DNA of 64,000 nucleotides from Gymnothorax reevesii (GCA_029721435.1 CM056583.1:77627120-77691119), one strand, 5' to 3'. Shown: positions 1 to 11,745, counted from the first letter of the stretch. The notes: a model not told the origin generated them from the letters alone. Made by a program: numbers and translations.

Positions 1-2012
1 GACTCTCCTTCTATGTAAACAGTTTTCTTGTGTGGCCTCTTTACCTGGGCTGAATTTGTTTTTCCATGACCAGATGCAGCTGAAGTCTCTCCAAAGTTCA
101 TGCAAACACAAGAATGAGATTTTGTCAGCAACACAGCAGATAGCGTTGACGATCTTAAATGTAAAGCAGTTGCCCAGGTCAATATGACTATATCATCAAT
201 CACCTGTGTAATAAATAAAGATACTGTCATTTGCAGTGGGCTTCTTTTTAACAGCTATTGTCTGACAAAATATTGGTTACTTACTCTCAAAATGTAAACA
301 AAATGTACAAAAGGAACAGTGTTGGAGAATGAAAGTTTGCACAATGTGACCATTTAGTCTCAATGGCAAATATTCATAACTGTCTTATGGGTTCACAAGC
401 AATGTGATCTCGATCAAAGTAAGATTAGCCTTTTTTTTCATCATGATGAAGGACATGAGATTTACACTGTGGAAATGAGTCTGACTCAAAGAACAAGAGC
501 TGCTTAATGAGAGCAGAAAGATCATATTCCTCCTCTGTCTAAACTGAAAAGACCTGAGAAAAAAGAAAGGGCTGAGCAATATTTCACTTATTTGATCATA
601 ACAGAATAATGAGTGTTCATGTGCGGTGGTCTTGGTTGGAATATCTACATTTCCCAGCTATGTACTTTGATCGTAATTAAGAGTGCCTGAACGGAAGCCC
701 TGAGACCTCAATCATTATCATTCCTGCTGCTGTACCTACATTTGTAATCTTAATTATATTTCCTCCATTTCCCAGTTTTCCCCCATTCTGGAATGCCCAG
801 TCATGCATCAGCCACCATAACTGGATTTTTGGCTTTAAATTAAAAAAGTGTCCACAAGAATGTGCTTTCCTCCAAAGCATGCTTCGCAAAGTATCGCTTC
901 CTATTGCATTGTGTCTTGTAGAGGGATGAACTAGGAATAATTATTTTGTCAGTTGAGCTAAAATTAACAGATTGAATTGTTTCCATTTAAATTCATTTAT
1001 GATTTAACATGTATTCAGTGGAAAATGAATAGTTAATGTGAAAAATGAAGTAATGGAAGTAATATGGCACAGACTGAAGAGACTTTTAGGCTGATCAACT
1101 CTGCGGTAAAGTTCCGCGAGAGGACTTTGGCTTGCATAAATTTACCTAAAACTATGTATGGTTGTCGAATCCGCAAAGGTCTGCAAAGTTATGTGGCAAT
1201 GGATCTGTGGTTACATGAACATACAACAACCGACAAATTTCACAATGGAGGACTTCTTTTCCCACATGGTAGAAAACCTTTTGCAGGCCCTGTTCTATCC
1301 ATAGGCTTATGCAAGACCCTCAATTTTAATAAAGTGATCTGATTTCTCCATTATTTAGTGATTATTATATATTTAGTTTATGGCGCAGTGCGCGTTTTGT
1401 GATTATATTGCGATTATTTAACTTAATTGAAACATACAGCATACGCCATGCTATCACTGACATAAATACATTTTAAGTATGAATCTTGAGAACATGCAAA
1501 TGGCATTTTTTATTACCTGTAGGTGCTGGAGATGAATGGAAATGATTATTTTCCTACATCAGTCATGACTGCCTTTTCCTGCTATAGGACTAAGTTATGA
1601 AAATTTGCCTCAGAAATGTTTGGCCGAAAAAAAAAATCCATATTTTCAGTGTGTCAACCATAGAGTGTCACTGTATCATGTGCTGCACGAAACAAATGGT
1701 GACAAAACATCTAAAATAACAGACAGTCTTACGCATTTTTCTGATATTGAAGTTCTTGAGCCCAGAAGTACAAACATCACTTGCAGACATTTACATAAAC
1801 TTTTTTACTATTTAATTCCGGAAATAATATTGTACTTCGTAGTGACAAATTACAATTGACATACGACATGCATACAACGGTGACATGACTCTATTCAATA
1901 AGATCTTTAAAATGCTCATACATAGTTAAATGCCGGTGACTTTATCATAGTCTTTTTCTGTCCAGATTTCTATTTTTTCAGTCTTTGAGATTCATACCAT
2001 TTGTTGGAACTT
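1..2012. other. AT-rich sequence 3' of the W-x-x-S-W-K repeat gene, nothing recognised
   Basis: Unique-looking AT-rich DNA. The short open frames (the largest 92 codons at 1064-1342, plus strand) have no recognisable motif, no matching splice context and ordinary intergenic composition. No mobile element was identified. Confidence 0.5.
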
Positions 2013-2018
2013 TTTATT
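2013..2018 (-). promoter_or_regulatory. Poly(A) signal AATAAA of the W-x-x-S-W-K repeat gene
   Basis: The plus-strand TTTATT reads AATAAA on the minus strand, about 85 bases 3' of the TAA stop at 2100. It fits a short 3' UTR for the minus-strand gene. Other AT-rich hexamers lie further along, so the actual cleavage site is not proven. Confidence 0.5.
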
Positions 2019-2099
2019 TCAGATGTCTGTCTGCACTCATCTTTTGATTTTTTTTCATGTCATGAGGAGGCAGTCATACACAGACAATTTTAACTGCTA

Positions 2100-3801
2100 T
2101 TATTTTGATCTTTCAGCTTCTCTCTCTTGTTGATGGGTGAGCAAGTACCTCCAAGACTCTTCCCACTCTGACATCACGGCCTTTTCTTCACTCTGTTCAG
2201 TGTAGAAGAACTTCCATGACTTGCTCCAGTCACTTGGTTTTGGCCTGTCCTCATTAATCGTTTCCTTGCTCATTTTTACCCAAGATCCTCTCCTTTGGCG
2301 AGGCTGTGACTTTGCTAATCTCCAGGCATCAGCCCATTTTCTTGGAGGCAGATTTTCTTTTTCCAACTGATACAGTAATACCTTCTTTGCCTTGCTCTTC
2401 CTTGACATTATAAAACTATGAATGTCCCATGGATTCTTAAGATTATTTTTCTGAGATTTTGTCTTTTTCTCTGTTTGTGGTTTCAACAACTTCCAGGAAT
2501 GGGAATGCAGTCTCAGAGATGGCCCGTCGTTATCGAGCTGGGAGAACAAGAATTTTTTGCATCTGCTTTTTGCCGGAATTATAGACTCATATCTGTGATG
2601 GAGATCATCTGCTTGTACCCAGCATCCTGGATCTGATATCTTCCAGGACATTTCCCACTTTGATGGATATTCATTGGAGATTTCGGAATTTTCTTTCATT
2701 GATTCATCTCTTTCAGGCCTGTGTTCAAGACCAAACAGTGATAAGGACTGGGGCTGGGGCTTTGCAATCTCCCAGGACTGACTCCAGTCAGAACCTGAAA
2801 TATTTTTTGAGGGCAATATCATGGGTACCTTTTTCGCTTTTAGCAGAGGCATTGTCGCAAAAAAGTCAATATCAAAGGACTCTTCAGACATGTCTTGATC
2901 TTTGCGATCTTCATCATGATATATTTTTTGTTGAACTGGGGCATGCAAGAGCTTCCAAGACTTGCTCCAGTCAGATAACTGAGATTTATTTTTAGGAACT
3001 TCATGATACAGTATTTTCCAAGACTCCGCCCACTCTGAAACAGATGTTCTGTCCTGATGTTCCTCCTCATCCATGGCTTCCACAGGTTCAAGTTCTTCCA
3101 ACTCATAATCCCTCTCTTCAGGCTTCGATACCTTCCAGGAATCTCCCCAGTCAGACATTTTATCCGCATTCAAGTGCATGTTACCGGATGAAAAACACAA
3201 GTCCTTATCAGTTGCATTATCTGTGCGCTCATTGGATTGCTCATCCTCAAATAAGGACTCTTCCTCATGGTGGAGATCCTTTGAAAACTTCCAAGAATCT
3301 CCCCATTCGGAAAACCATAAATTCTCCTCAAGATCTTGAGAACTCAAAATGGCATTTGATTTTGTCTCCTTGGACAGAAAAGTTGTGTTATTATGCTGCA
3401 GGAAATCTAAATCATCATTGGAAGAGTCCTGCTCCGACCAAGACTGACCTTCCATTTCGGGTTGAAGATTCAAGAACTTCCATGACTTACCCCAATCTGA
3501 CACACTTTCTGCTTGTTCATCCTCTACAGGTCGTGAAAACTTCCATGACTTAACCCACACTAACAGAGATGGTTGACTCTCAAAGATATCAATTACATTC
3601 TTTCCCCTTTTGGACAATGACCGCCCTTTCTTATGAACCTTTGGCTTTGAAAACTCAGTGGTTTTACTCATGTAAGGAAGAACTGGTTTGCTGGCATAAT
3701 TATTTTGTTCTTCTACGGTGTTTTCACTGTTGAGTTTCTGCAGCAGCAATGGTGGTGGTTTCCTTGGGGATGTCATACGTTGCTGCCATTCCTGGTTAAT
3801 C
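2100..3801 (-). CDS. Terminal exon of W-x-x-S-W-K repeat protein (unrecognised family)
   Basis: This is the large last coding exon of a minus-strand gene. The acceptor ttttttcag ends at 3802, and the reading frame is open from 3801 to the TAA at 2102-2100. Numbering residues from the Met at 3776 (558 codons), a motif W-x2-[SA]-W-[KRE]-[hydrophobic] occurs with its second Trp at residues 78, 99, 162, 214, 253, 274, 335, 378, 428, 485, 521 and 542. The unit ending at 428 has His in place of the first Trp. The units are usually preceded by Ser-Asp or Ser-Glu and separated by 20-60 residues of acidic, Ser/Lys-rich, probably disordered sequence. A second Lys-rich motif (x-K-x-K-K-[VF]-L) recurs near residues 313, 405 and 462. 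There is no signal peptide, membrane segment or enzyme motif. I do not recognise the family. A scaffold or cytoskeletal/ciliary binding role would be a guess. That the exon codes is secure from its length, its repeated motif and its splice fit with 5934-6071. Confidence 0.86.
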
Positions 3802-5933
3802 CTGAAAAAAGAGATAAAACCGCAAAGCTTTGAAAAGATAATGATAATAAAATAACATTAAAATGACTTGAATAAAATTGAGACTTCTTCAGCATTTCAT
3901 GAAAAACCTAAATAGGTAGTAGTCACCGACACCAATACAGCTATGCAACCCTCTGAAAACTCTGAATGGATTTCAGGTTGATTGCATAAATATCTGAGGA
4001 TTGTTGGCATGTGGTGAATTAGACGAATTAAAAGTAGAATTAAAAAAATAATAATATTTAAATGAATGCTAGATAAGAACTTTGCCCATATTGATTGTAA
4101 CTTTTAAGCCATAAATGGCAGGGCCAGTTTTCTTTGCATGGAATGAAGTTCCTCAGGGAAGATGGCCTTTTGAAGGAGTGTTTAGTTAGAATTCCCAATG
4201 CAGAAACAGTAATATCAGCATAGGATTGCTGGTTTGACTGACACAATTTCTTAAATCCGAGATTTATTTAATCATTACTCAAAACTGAGCACTGATGGCA
4301 CTGGTCTTATAGATAAATTAACTTTTTTTCTTAAATGTTTTTAGTGACAAACTTCAGTTGATTGTCAAAAGCTTTTAAGAGCGGACACTTTTCATCAACT
4401 GAAACATCCCTGAACATAGAATAGAAACCTCCCTTTGAGATGGGCCCGTGCGTAAAAAATGTGAATTTAGACATTGAAAATAACCTGTCTTTGTTACCGA
4501 ATTCAATAAATTATAGCAATTAAAAACAAAAACAAATCTATCGTGGCTGAAAATGGCAATGCACTTAGTGTAAATACAACATGAGTGGATAAGATAGCAT
4601 TATAGACATATCTTGATTTGAGAGATGACAGGACTTCATGTTGCAAACCTTGGAAATGCACCTATTCATCAGACAACTTAAACTTACTGTTAGACGTATA
4701 GCAGACATTAAGACCAAAACAGGAATTAAAACATCACTTCTGGAAAATCTTTGTTCTGAATTGCTACGAGACAGCCCACGCAGGAATGAAACTTCACTAA
4801 CTAAAGAAGAGCTTTTGTGTATCTGATGCAGCTGGAGTGTGCATTTCTGACACAGAGTGCCAAGCCATTCTCTGTGCAGGGCTTGGATAGTTTACTTAGA
4901 TACACTTCTGAGAGAAAAATCACAGCAAAGCACATTCTGACCTTTAGCAAATGGGGAAAACAGCACGGCCATCGCTGAAAGCTCTAAAGAAGGGTACACT
5001 GAGTATGCCTATATTTAAGCTCAATGGCAAAACCTGACATCATATTACATAACTACAGAAGCAGGCATGCTGCTGGTTTAAATAGGGGATCTTAAAGGGG
5101 AAGCAGGAGGATTTATCAAGTTGTGATGGAAATGGAATCTAGATACATGAGGGAGAGCGCAGTCTGCAGTGTATAGGAACAAATCTGCAGGGTTAAACTC
5201 CGTGACTGTGTTTATTCTGAGAGTGCATTACACTCCAAAGGCAACCAGAAAGTGCTGCCAAAAACATCCAAAGTAAAACCCATTTGATATCATTTAAAAA
5301 AAAAAAGCAACCGGGAATGCAGGTCATACTTATGAGCTATTATCCCTGCCTTCCAAACTGAAAAAAGAAGCACGGATACCAGATTATTCATACCTCTTGA
5401 GAATTAAGAGGCCCTCATAACAAGAGTGATAATGCGCATCTTATCCAAGTACACTGGAGCACTTGCAAGACATCCATCATTTTCCATTTTTGGAAAGGTG
5501 TGAGAAACAATCGAAAGTAACAGGCTTTTACCACCCCTGTATAACATTTCAACATCTATACAAAAAGCTGAAGCTAAAGGGCTTTTTTTCAGCAATATGT
5601 CAATTCATTATATCTGCATTTCCGAATGTTTAATGTATATTTCAATGTAAGGCACCATAAATATCAGACCAGTTGGCATGTATTTGTATCAGGGGAAATA
5701 ATGTAATTGATAGCTTCTGTAAATAATTAGGACATTTAAGTTTATTTTGCTTTTATTGTTTTATCATACAACCCCGCGTGATTAAAATCACATGAACATA
5801 TTCAGGCGTGGGAAAGTGGATCTGATGATGGTGTTCTTATTTTAATCGTTAAAATTACAAGTGTCTTTCGAGTGGCTCTCGAGTGCATAATGAGCAAATG
5901 TTTACACAATGATCATGAATCGAAGGGTCTTAC
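3802..5933 (-). other. Intron of the W-x-x-S-W-K repeat gene
   Basis: A 2132-bp GT-AG intron between the two supported exons. It is AT-rich with short A/T runs. I see no further exon-like open frame with splice sites and no recognisable mobile element in it. Confidence 0.65.
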
Positions 5934-6071
5934 CGTTGCAGTGCACTCTTTTTCACCCTCTCGTTCTCGCTGTTCAGTTTCTGCGAATGTGCTTTCGTCC
6001 TGATTTCCCACACATTCCGAATAAGGGAGGCATTACGTATGGATACCTCCGGGTTGGTCTCCAGAGTCATT
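5934..6071 (-). CDS. Upstream exon of the W-x-x-S-W-K repeat gene
   Basis: A 138-nt exon with acceptor gactttcag (AG at 6073-6072) and donor ACG|gtaaga (GT at 5933-5932). It ends with two bases (CG) that combine with the first G of the terminal exon at 3801 to give Arg. The phase is therefore exact, and the joined frame reads through I-N-Q-E-W-Q-Q-R into the Met at 3776. The exon encodes a charged, probably alpha-helical segment containing W-E-I-R-T-K and E-R-V-K-K-S. An ATG at 6070-6068 could be the start, giving a 612-residue protein with a 5' untranslated exon upstream. Alternatively the exon is internal and receives two bases from an earlier exon. I cannot decide between these. The intervening intron is 3802-5933. 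Confidence 0.75.
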
Positions 6072-6578
6072 CTGAAAGTCTTCGGATGAAAATAAATAAA
6101 TAAATTAATTAATGAAACACAAATGTCAAAAAAATGAATTAGTAATGACATGATTTACATGTTTACAGTATTTACAAAGATAATCATTGCATTGATTAGT
6201 TAGATTAACATCAAAGGGAGAAACAAACCACACACGACAGGCTCAACTGATTCCCTGCAATTTACTCACAATCTATTATTTACGCTGAGACCTGATAAAA
6301 AGCAAGAAATTGGAATTGAAAAACTGCAGTAGGTACTGCAGTAGGTACCTGTGTACTGCCCTAACCATGTATTTGAAGCTGTGCCCGTCAGTATTTGAGA
6401 GTTTGCACCTTTGACAAGTTATGTGACCAACAGATTTTACTTTTTTTTGTTTTGTTGACTGAGTTTATTTACTTATTTAATTATTGGGTTTGAATCTTGA
6501 CATTCTGTTTCAATTCGAAGGTTAGCCAGAATGAGCCAATGAAATTACAAGAATGATATCCTAAAACTTTTTCTTTAC

Positions 6579-6628
6579 GTGTGCGTGTGTGTGCGTGCGT
6601 GCGTGCGTGCGCGCGTTTGTGTGTGTGG
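6579..6628. repeat. (TG)n/(GCGT)n microsatellite
   Basis: About 50 bp of alternating GT, GCGT and GCGC dinucleotides, a purine-pyrimidine tract with Z-DNA potential. Confidence 0.9.
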
Positions 6629-6711
6629 ATGCATTTCCAAACCATCAACCATCAAAGTTATAACAATGAACAAATTTTAAATGCTTCTCTTATCCTAAGT
6701 TATAACAACTT

Positions 6712-6762
6712 AATTATTATTATTATTAGTAGTAGTATTAGTAGTAGTAGTAGTAGTATTAT
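6712..6762. repeat. (ATT)n/(AGT)n triplet microsatellite
   Basis: Trinucleotide run changing from ATT to AGT units. It produces meaningless Ser- or Asn-rich translations in the overlapping frames. Confidence 0.9.
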
Positions 6763-6852
6763 ACTCTTGCACAATGTAAATTTCAATATATCTACATAAA
6801 AAAAAAATCAAATGACAATATAAGGAAAATAAGCAGTATTTTGTTTGCTCAC

Positions 6853-7006
6853 CAGTAAGCTCAATATGTCCTTGGTTCTCAAACTTCAACAATCCGTCCA
6901 CATTTACGGAGATCAGCTCATATATATGTGAGTGTCGACCATATTTAACGTGCCTGTGTGACTGGGATGCTTCTGCTATTTTTACCTTCGAGGGATAAGA
7001 TTCCTT
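6853..7006 (-). CDS. Possible further upstream exon (uncertain)
   Basis: A 154-nt minus-strand segment with acceptor gtgacag (AG at 7008-7007) and donor CTTACTG|gtgagc (GT at 6852-6851). It has one open frame of 51 codons, including H-I-Y-E-L-I-S-V-N-V-D-G. Its composition and the strong donor look exonic, and it lies on the same strand 0.8 kb upstream of the 5934-6071 exon. It ends in phase 1, however, whereas the next supported exon needs a phase-2 donor. A direct splice would create a stop, so either an exon in 6072-6852 was missed, it belongs to another transcript, or it is chance. I did not recognise the encoded sequence. Confidence 0.3.
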
Positions 7007-7139
7007 CTGTCACACTTAGGCATTCTTCCTGTGGAACTGGAAAATATGCTTCAGTCAAATAAGCGTATGTGTAAGATAAAATCCAGTTTTCGAATAAACT
7101 AAAATTTTCTCCAAAAGTGAAATATGGTAACATCTGTAA

Positions 7140-8599
7140 TAAAAATGTCTGTTAATTAAAGATTGATTATCTTATGATGGCTATCACAATGTACTTGCAC
7201 ACTAATGGAGTTGTGGCTGATGTGCCACATACTCTGAATATTAATAATAAATATATATATAAATATTATTAATAAATATTAAGTGATTATTAAGAAAGGA
7301 CCATTTATGACTGAATTATGAGCATAATTTTTTTCCATTGTAACTGTCTATTCACTAGTGTGCCCAAGCGAGATGCCACCAAAGGCGTGGAGGGAGCTTA
7401 GCTTTATGTAATTGGTCGTTCGTAAGTTAATTTGCAGAAAAGTCCCACTCTTGTGGATCAAGAAAAGGATGGTACAAAACATTAGCTCCGTGAGGAATTT
7501 TCTGGTTTTATTGGATGAAATTAGAGTTGATTGACACTGCATGTAAAGCATTATCCTCTGATTCATGATTGCGCAAGCTCTACCTGGAAGTATTGTGAGA
7601 AGAAGCAGTGACGCAGAGAAGAAACCCTTTAATTTTTCAGTTTTTGTGGATTTGGTGACATCTGTGGAGACTAATGCATACAAGACCTTAATTTCATTCT
7701 CCAATCCCAAAGTTCCGTTCTAAGCAAAGCCATCTCCAGACAAAACAGCTTGACTTGCTAAAAGCTGTAGTATTAGAAGAGCACTGAATGTTTTCCATTC
7801 TTTGAAGAATGGTTGCACTGCATCATATTTTGTTGTGAAAGAAAACTGCCCGGAGACTATCAATAATGTCTTACAACATGGTGAGCGCAAAATATGTTAA
7901 ATCTGATTTTCAATTCAAAGTGCCAAAGGATGCGGTACCATGTAATATAACTGACTGTTAGCAACCTTGTTTGTATGAACTATTGTCTATCATTCAGTAA
8001 TGATGTGACTGTGTAGCTGCAATCCAAGCAGAACCTCTGATATACCCTACTGTTTACAACAAAGCTATAAATGGAAGGTTAGCTGCCATCTCATATTTCC
8101 CACTGTTTACAAAAAGGAATATAGCAAGGTTAGCTGCCATCTTTATCGCTAACGTGTAAAATCTATTGCACTTTAACTCAAAGTATTCCAAAATGCAATG
8201 AGTCACATTCCTGCATTTGTACAATCATATTTGAATATACTGTGGGAATATCACATCAAACTGCACAGATGGAAAATCATGTGTGGACAAAATGTCAGAA
8301 ACATGCCTGAAAAATGGCTTTGACTGTGAAGACTTTAAGCTGCAATTACAAAATGAACTACACCAGTCATTCATATTCATTTTAATTCAGGCTAGCAGCA
8401 TGTGTCTGGTTAAAAGATGTCTACTAAGCTGGACTTAGCTCGGCAAATCTAGCAACGCAAGATTCGAATATTGACAGTCTAAAAAGAAAAAAAACCACAT
8501 TGTTGGTGTCAAATTTTAAGTGTGTTTGAAGCAATAACAGCAAAATTACTTGAGGTGGTGGGGAGAACTAAAATTTTTTTATTTATTTTTTTAAATTAA
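7140..8599. other. AT-rich intergenic DNA, nothing firm
   Basis: No supported gene. A minus-strand open frame at 7348-7710 contains a good-looking donor (CTTCCAG|gtagag) but has no compatible partner exon and no recognisable motif. Two short segments near 8050-8145 are similar to each other: both contain a block of the type aaggttagctgccatct. Confidence 0.45.
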
Positions 8600-9095
8600 A
8601 CATATGCCAAGCACCATATATGCCAAGGACAATGGCCAGAGGTCAACAGAAAGCAGGTATTTGCCTCCACAAGCTACTAGAACAGCTTCTATGTGTCTTT
8701 GCCTTGAGTCCAAAAGTGTAAAACTTTCCTGGAGGGATCGAGTACCTTTCTTCCCACAGACTCTCCCTCATTTGGTGTTTTTATGACGCAGCATAGAGTG
8801 CTGTCTGACAGGTTTTTCAAAAATCTCCCACATGAGTTCAGCTGGTTTGAGACCTGGTGAATCAGAAGGTGACTTACAAACAATTTTCATGCTTGTAAAA
8901 CCATTCAGTGACCCTCTTGCTCTCAGTGAATCTCGGGCCATTATCATCCTAAAAGAGACCACCCCGATCATTGTAGGAATGGCTCTTCAAAAGATATGTA
9001 GGTGATCTCACAGAATTACTTTATATTGATTTGCAGTGACACTTCCATCTTTAGGGGTAGATTGGGCCCAAACCATGCCAGGACAATGAACAGAA
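8600..9095 (-). mobile_element. Tc1-like DNA transposon remnant
   Basis: The minus strand over 8768-8971 still reads a decayed version of the Tc1 transposase C-terminal signature: S-P-x-x-S-P-G-L-K-P-A-E-L-M-W-E-I, corresponding to the usual QSPDLNP-[IAV]-E-x-[LM]-W. It is followed by a V-R-Q-H-S-type segment. Frameshifts and substitutions make it non-functional, and no terminal inverted repeats are visible. A related fragment follows directly at 9110, and another lies in opposite orientation at 34774. Confidence 0.75.
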
Positions 9096-9109
9096 CCAGG
9101 TGAATTTGT

Positions 9110-9285
9110 CTTAGGTGGGACCCCATAAGCTCCTGATTAGCTTCAATGTGCCTTGGCATGGAGTCTACAAGAGTGAAACTTTACTTGAGGGATGGAGTAT
9201 GTTTGTTCCAAGCGATATTTCCTCATTTGATGTTTCATTATGGTATTAGAGAGTGCTGTCTCAGAATCGTGAAGACCTATATCAA
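9110..9285 (-). mobile_element. Second partial copy of the same Tc1-like element
   Basis: The segment starting near ccccataagctcctgatt repeats, in the same order and orientation, the part of the previous copy that lies near 8660-8800: agcttcaatgtgcctt, gagtctacaag, ctcatttgatgttt, gagagtgctgtct. It is a tandem partial duplicate or a second insertion, well decayed. Confidence 0.65.
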
Positions 9286-9612
9286 AACAGCAAACAATTT
9301 TCTATGAAAGGAATGCTCTCATGGAACAAGCGATTCCTATCCATAACTTTTCATTCCAATGTTATATTTTCACCAATTATTTTTCACTGACATCTAAGAC
9401 AGCTCCTTCTTGACCATCCCTGAGTTTTTGTATGAAAAGCATCAGATGTGTTACAATTTGGGCTTAAATACATCTTTTACAACATAAAATCATTGTACTG
9501 GTAAATTAGGTCAGAAAGTGGGCAATGATATTTCTGTCCTAAAGCACGGTGACATGCCCATATAGAAAACCGAGGTCACTCATCCTCCGGGCGTGTCCAT
9601 GACAGACTATAT

Positions 9613-9637
9613 TTCTCTCTCTCTCTCTCTCTCTCTC
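9613..9637. repeat. (CT)n microsatellite
   Basis: Uninterrupted CT dinucleotide run of about 25 bp. Confidence 0.9.
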
Positions 9638-9639
9638 CC

Positions 9640-10619
9640 ACTCGCTCTCGATCTGTCTCTCCTGTGAGCATGTTTATTTTTCTGACTGTAGATTGAATTC
9701 ACCTTGTTAATGATCAGCAGTACCAAGCAGTTGAGGGGTAAAGATAGGTTTGTACATTTTGTTCTGCGTCTTCAGTGCCTGATGAGCATGAAATTTCAGC
9801 ATATGTCTGACGACACTTTCGGTGAATAACCTGTTCCAGTGACCTTACCAACCCACAGTGATTATCTTTTTTCAGGTTTAGAGAGGCTCATAGCTTGTTA
9901 TGAATTTTAGGCCTGGAGATTTATGATTGCCTTGGAGATAGTTTCATTTTTTTTTAGTTTAAAAGAAAAATAAAGTACAATTACATCAAATTGAGTTAAA
10001 ATATACAATAATTCAAAGACTCGGAGAGATAACTGTTTTTACTGTAATGTTGATACCATGAAGATGCTTAAGAGGGAGAAAACATATTGACTTGACTATG
10101 TAACTGAAAACCTCGGGGAACTGAGACTGTAATGTGTGTCAAGGGACCAAGATAGAAATGGGGTTACCTTCTGGTCACTCCATCTTCTCACTCATATTTG
10201 TGACACAGTTATTCTTTTACATGAGAGGTTGCCCGACTGCATGACTGCGCTAACGTACACTCTGCCAAAGCTCTTGGCAAAGTCACTGCATATCGCAGAT
10301 AAAGCTTTGTGGAGTGGTTAACTAAGCAGTTTCACTGCACAGTTTAAAGGAGGGAACCATATCGAAGTTGCTTTCTTCTTCACAGGTTGTTGACTTCACA
10401 GTTCTGTTAGACTCAATGAGCTAGAATGGTGTAAATCTTATAAGCTTCAAAAATTAATTAGACATAAACGCTGCTGTCTTTTTATGAAGTTCCTGAGTAT
10501 GTACTAGGCACCAATTTCTATTCACTGACCAATTCATTTACCATTGCTCATAGCCTACACAATTAAAGGACTTGCATTTTCCTTTTTTTTTTTGCAAATC
10601 TGAAATTTTGCCTTTAGCC
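9640..10619. other. Intergenic DNA, nothing recognised
   Basis: Ordinary AT-rich sequence. No open frame has a recognisable motif or supporting splice sites. Confidence 0.45.
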
Positions 10620-11640
10620 CAATCTTTTATACCCGTGTTTTGTGAATAAATTTCTGTCTTCCATGGTCCACTGGAGCTGAACGAGCCGAGGGGCACAGAA
10701 AAGGACTCCCACAGCAGACAAGCGCTAATCTAATCTTTGCAAGCCTGCTGTAAAAGGGCAGTGTCGAAGAGGCCCCCGAACGATGGTCGCATCGCCAATT
10801 GTAAGCGCCGGCAGCCTGCATTCATGCAGCAGAGAGAGGGCTTGTGCGCATTGAATATTCCTGACAGGCTGGAAACTAAGCAGGTGAAAGGACACCTGTA
10901 GGAGAAAGCACAGGTAGGCTGAGATCAGAGTTCACCTGCTCATTGGTATCTCATTCTCCTGAGGTTCTTTATTAAGCAGAGGCAGCTTTAGCCGGGTTGC
11001 AGCACTCGCACATTAATGCTGCGTAAGTCTCGGGTGCAGTCGGAGCCAGAGGAATGCTGATGTAGCTGCTGCCAAAGGCTAAAAAGTCTAACAGGCTCTG
11101 GCTGCAACAGAACGCCCCGCAGGAGTCCTCCCATCACAGAGGGAAGAAGCGAGTGACAGGTTGTGCCATTTTTGATGACAACATCACTCAAGGGCGTCCT
11201 ACTTTCAATACATCACAATATCATGACACGGCAAAGATGCGTCGACCTGAGCTGCACTCGCTGCGCTAATAGCAGACATGCATTAAGCGACGCTGAGTAT
11301 TTAATCGCAGAAATGTCGACAGCAGTGCAGTCGGGGTGGATAATCTGCACTATAACGGCTCTCCCAGTAAGCCTTCTCTGTTTCGAATGGCTGTGAGGCG
11401 CTCTGTTCATTTCCTCGTGAATACCTCTGCTAATGTGATCACTGATGCATACAAACTCCACTGCCTGCTCTGGGCGAATATTGTCAGGCCCATTGTAGCA
11501 CTCTGCTCCCATCTTGAGAGTCTAACAACTCTCGGCACACATTACACTAAGCAGATGGTGCAATCCAGAGACTGCAGCACTTTTCAGACCAGAGGAAATG
11601 CGCTGTGTCAGAGGAAAATCACCCTGTAATGTTTTGAGCC
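10620..11640. promoter_or_regulatory. Candidate non-coding regulatory segment between the two divergent genes
   Basis: About 1 kb of non-repetitive sequence with visibly higher G+C and more CpG than its flanks. It contains several ordinary ORFs on both strands that share no motif. It lies about 5-6 kb upstream of tdgf1 and 4.5 kb upstream of the minus-strand gene. Calling it a conserved non-coding element is an inference from composition and position only. Confidence 0.25.
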
Positions 11641-11712
11641 TCTAGTGGCATTGGCAAGTAGGTTATGAGTTAGCCAGTCAACTCCTTCCCGAAGCTGCTT
11701 TTCCATAAGTCC

Positions 11713-11745
11713 CTGATTAATTTTAATTAAACAATAATTAATTTG
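11713..11745. promoter_or_regulatory. Cluster of homeodomain-like and SOX-like core motifs
   Basis: Within 33 bp there are overlapping TTAATT/TAATTA homeodomain core sites on both sides of an AACAAT SOX-type core. The arrangement is nearly palindromic. Such AT-rich cores also arise by chance in this composition. Confidence 0.2.

Noticed and set aside
6945..7133. Alternative exon with acceptor attacag at 7134 and donor CTCGAAG|gtaaaa
   Set aside because: It overlaps the better candidate exon 6853-7006 in another frame and has no partner exon in phase. Kept only as a possibility.
7348..7710. Minus-strand frame with a good donor (CTTCCAG|gtagag)
   Set aside because: The phase does not fit any downstream candidate, and the translation shows no motif.
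11163..11629. Several overlapping 77-99-codon frames on both strands
   Set aside because: They reflect reduced stop frequency in a G+C-richer segment. No frame stands out or has motifs.
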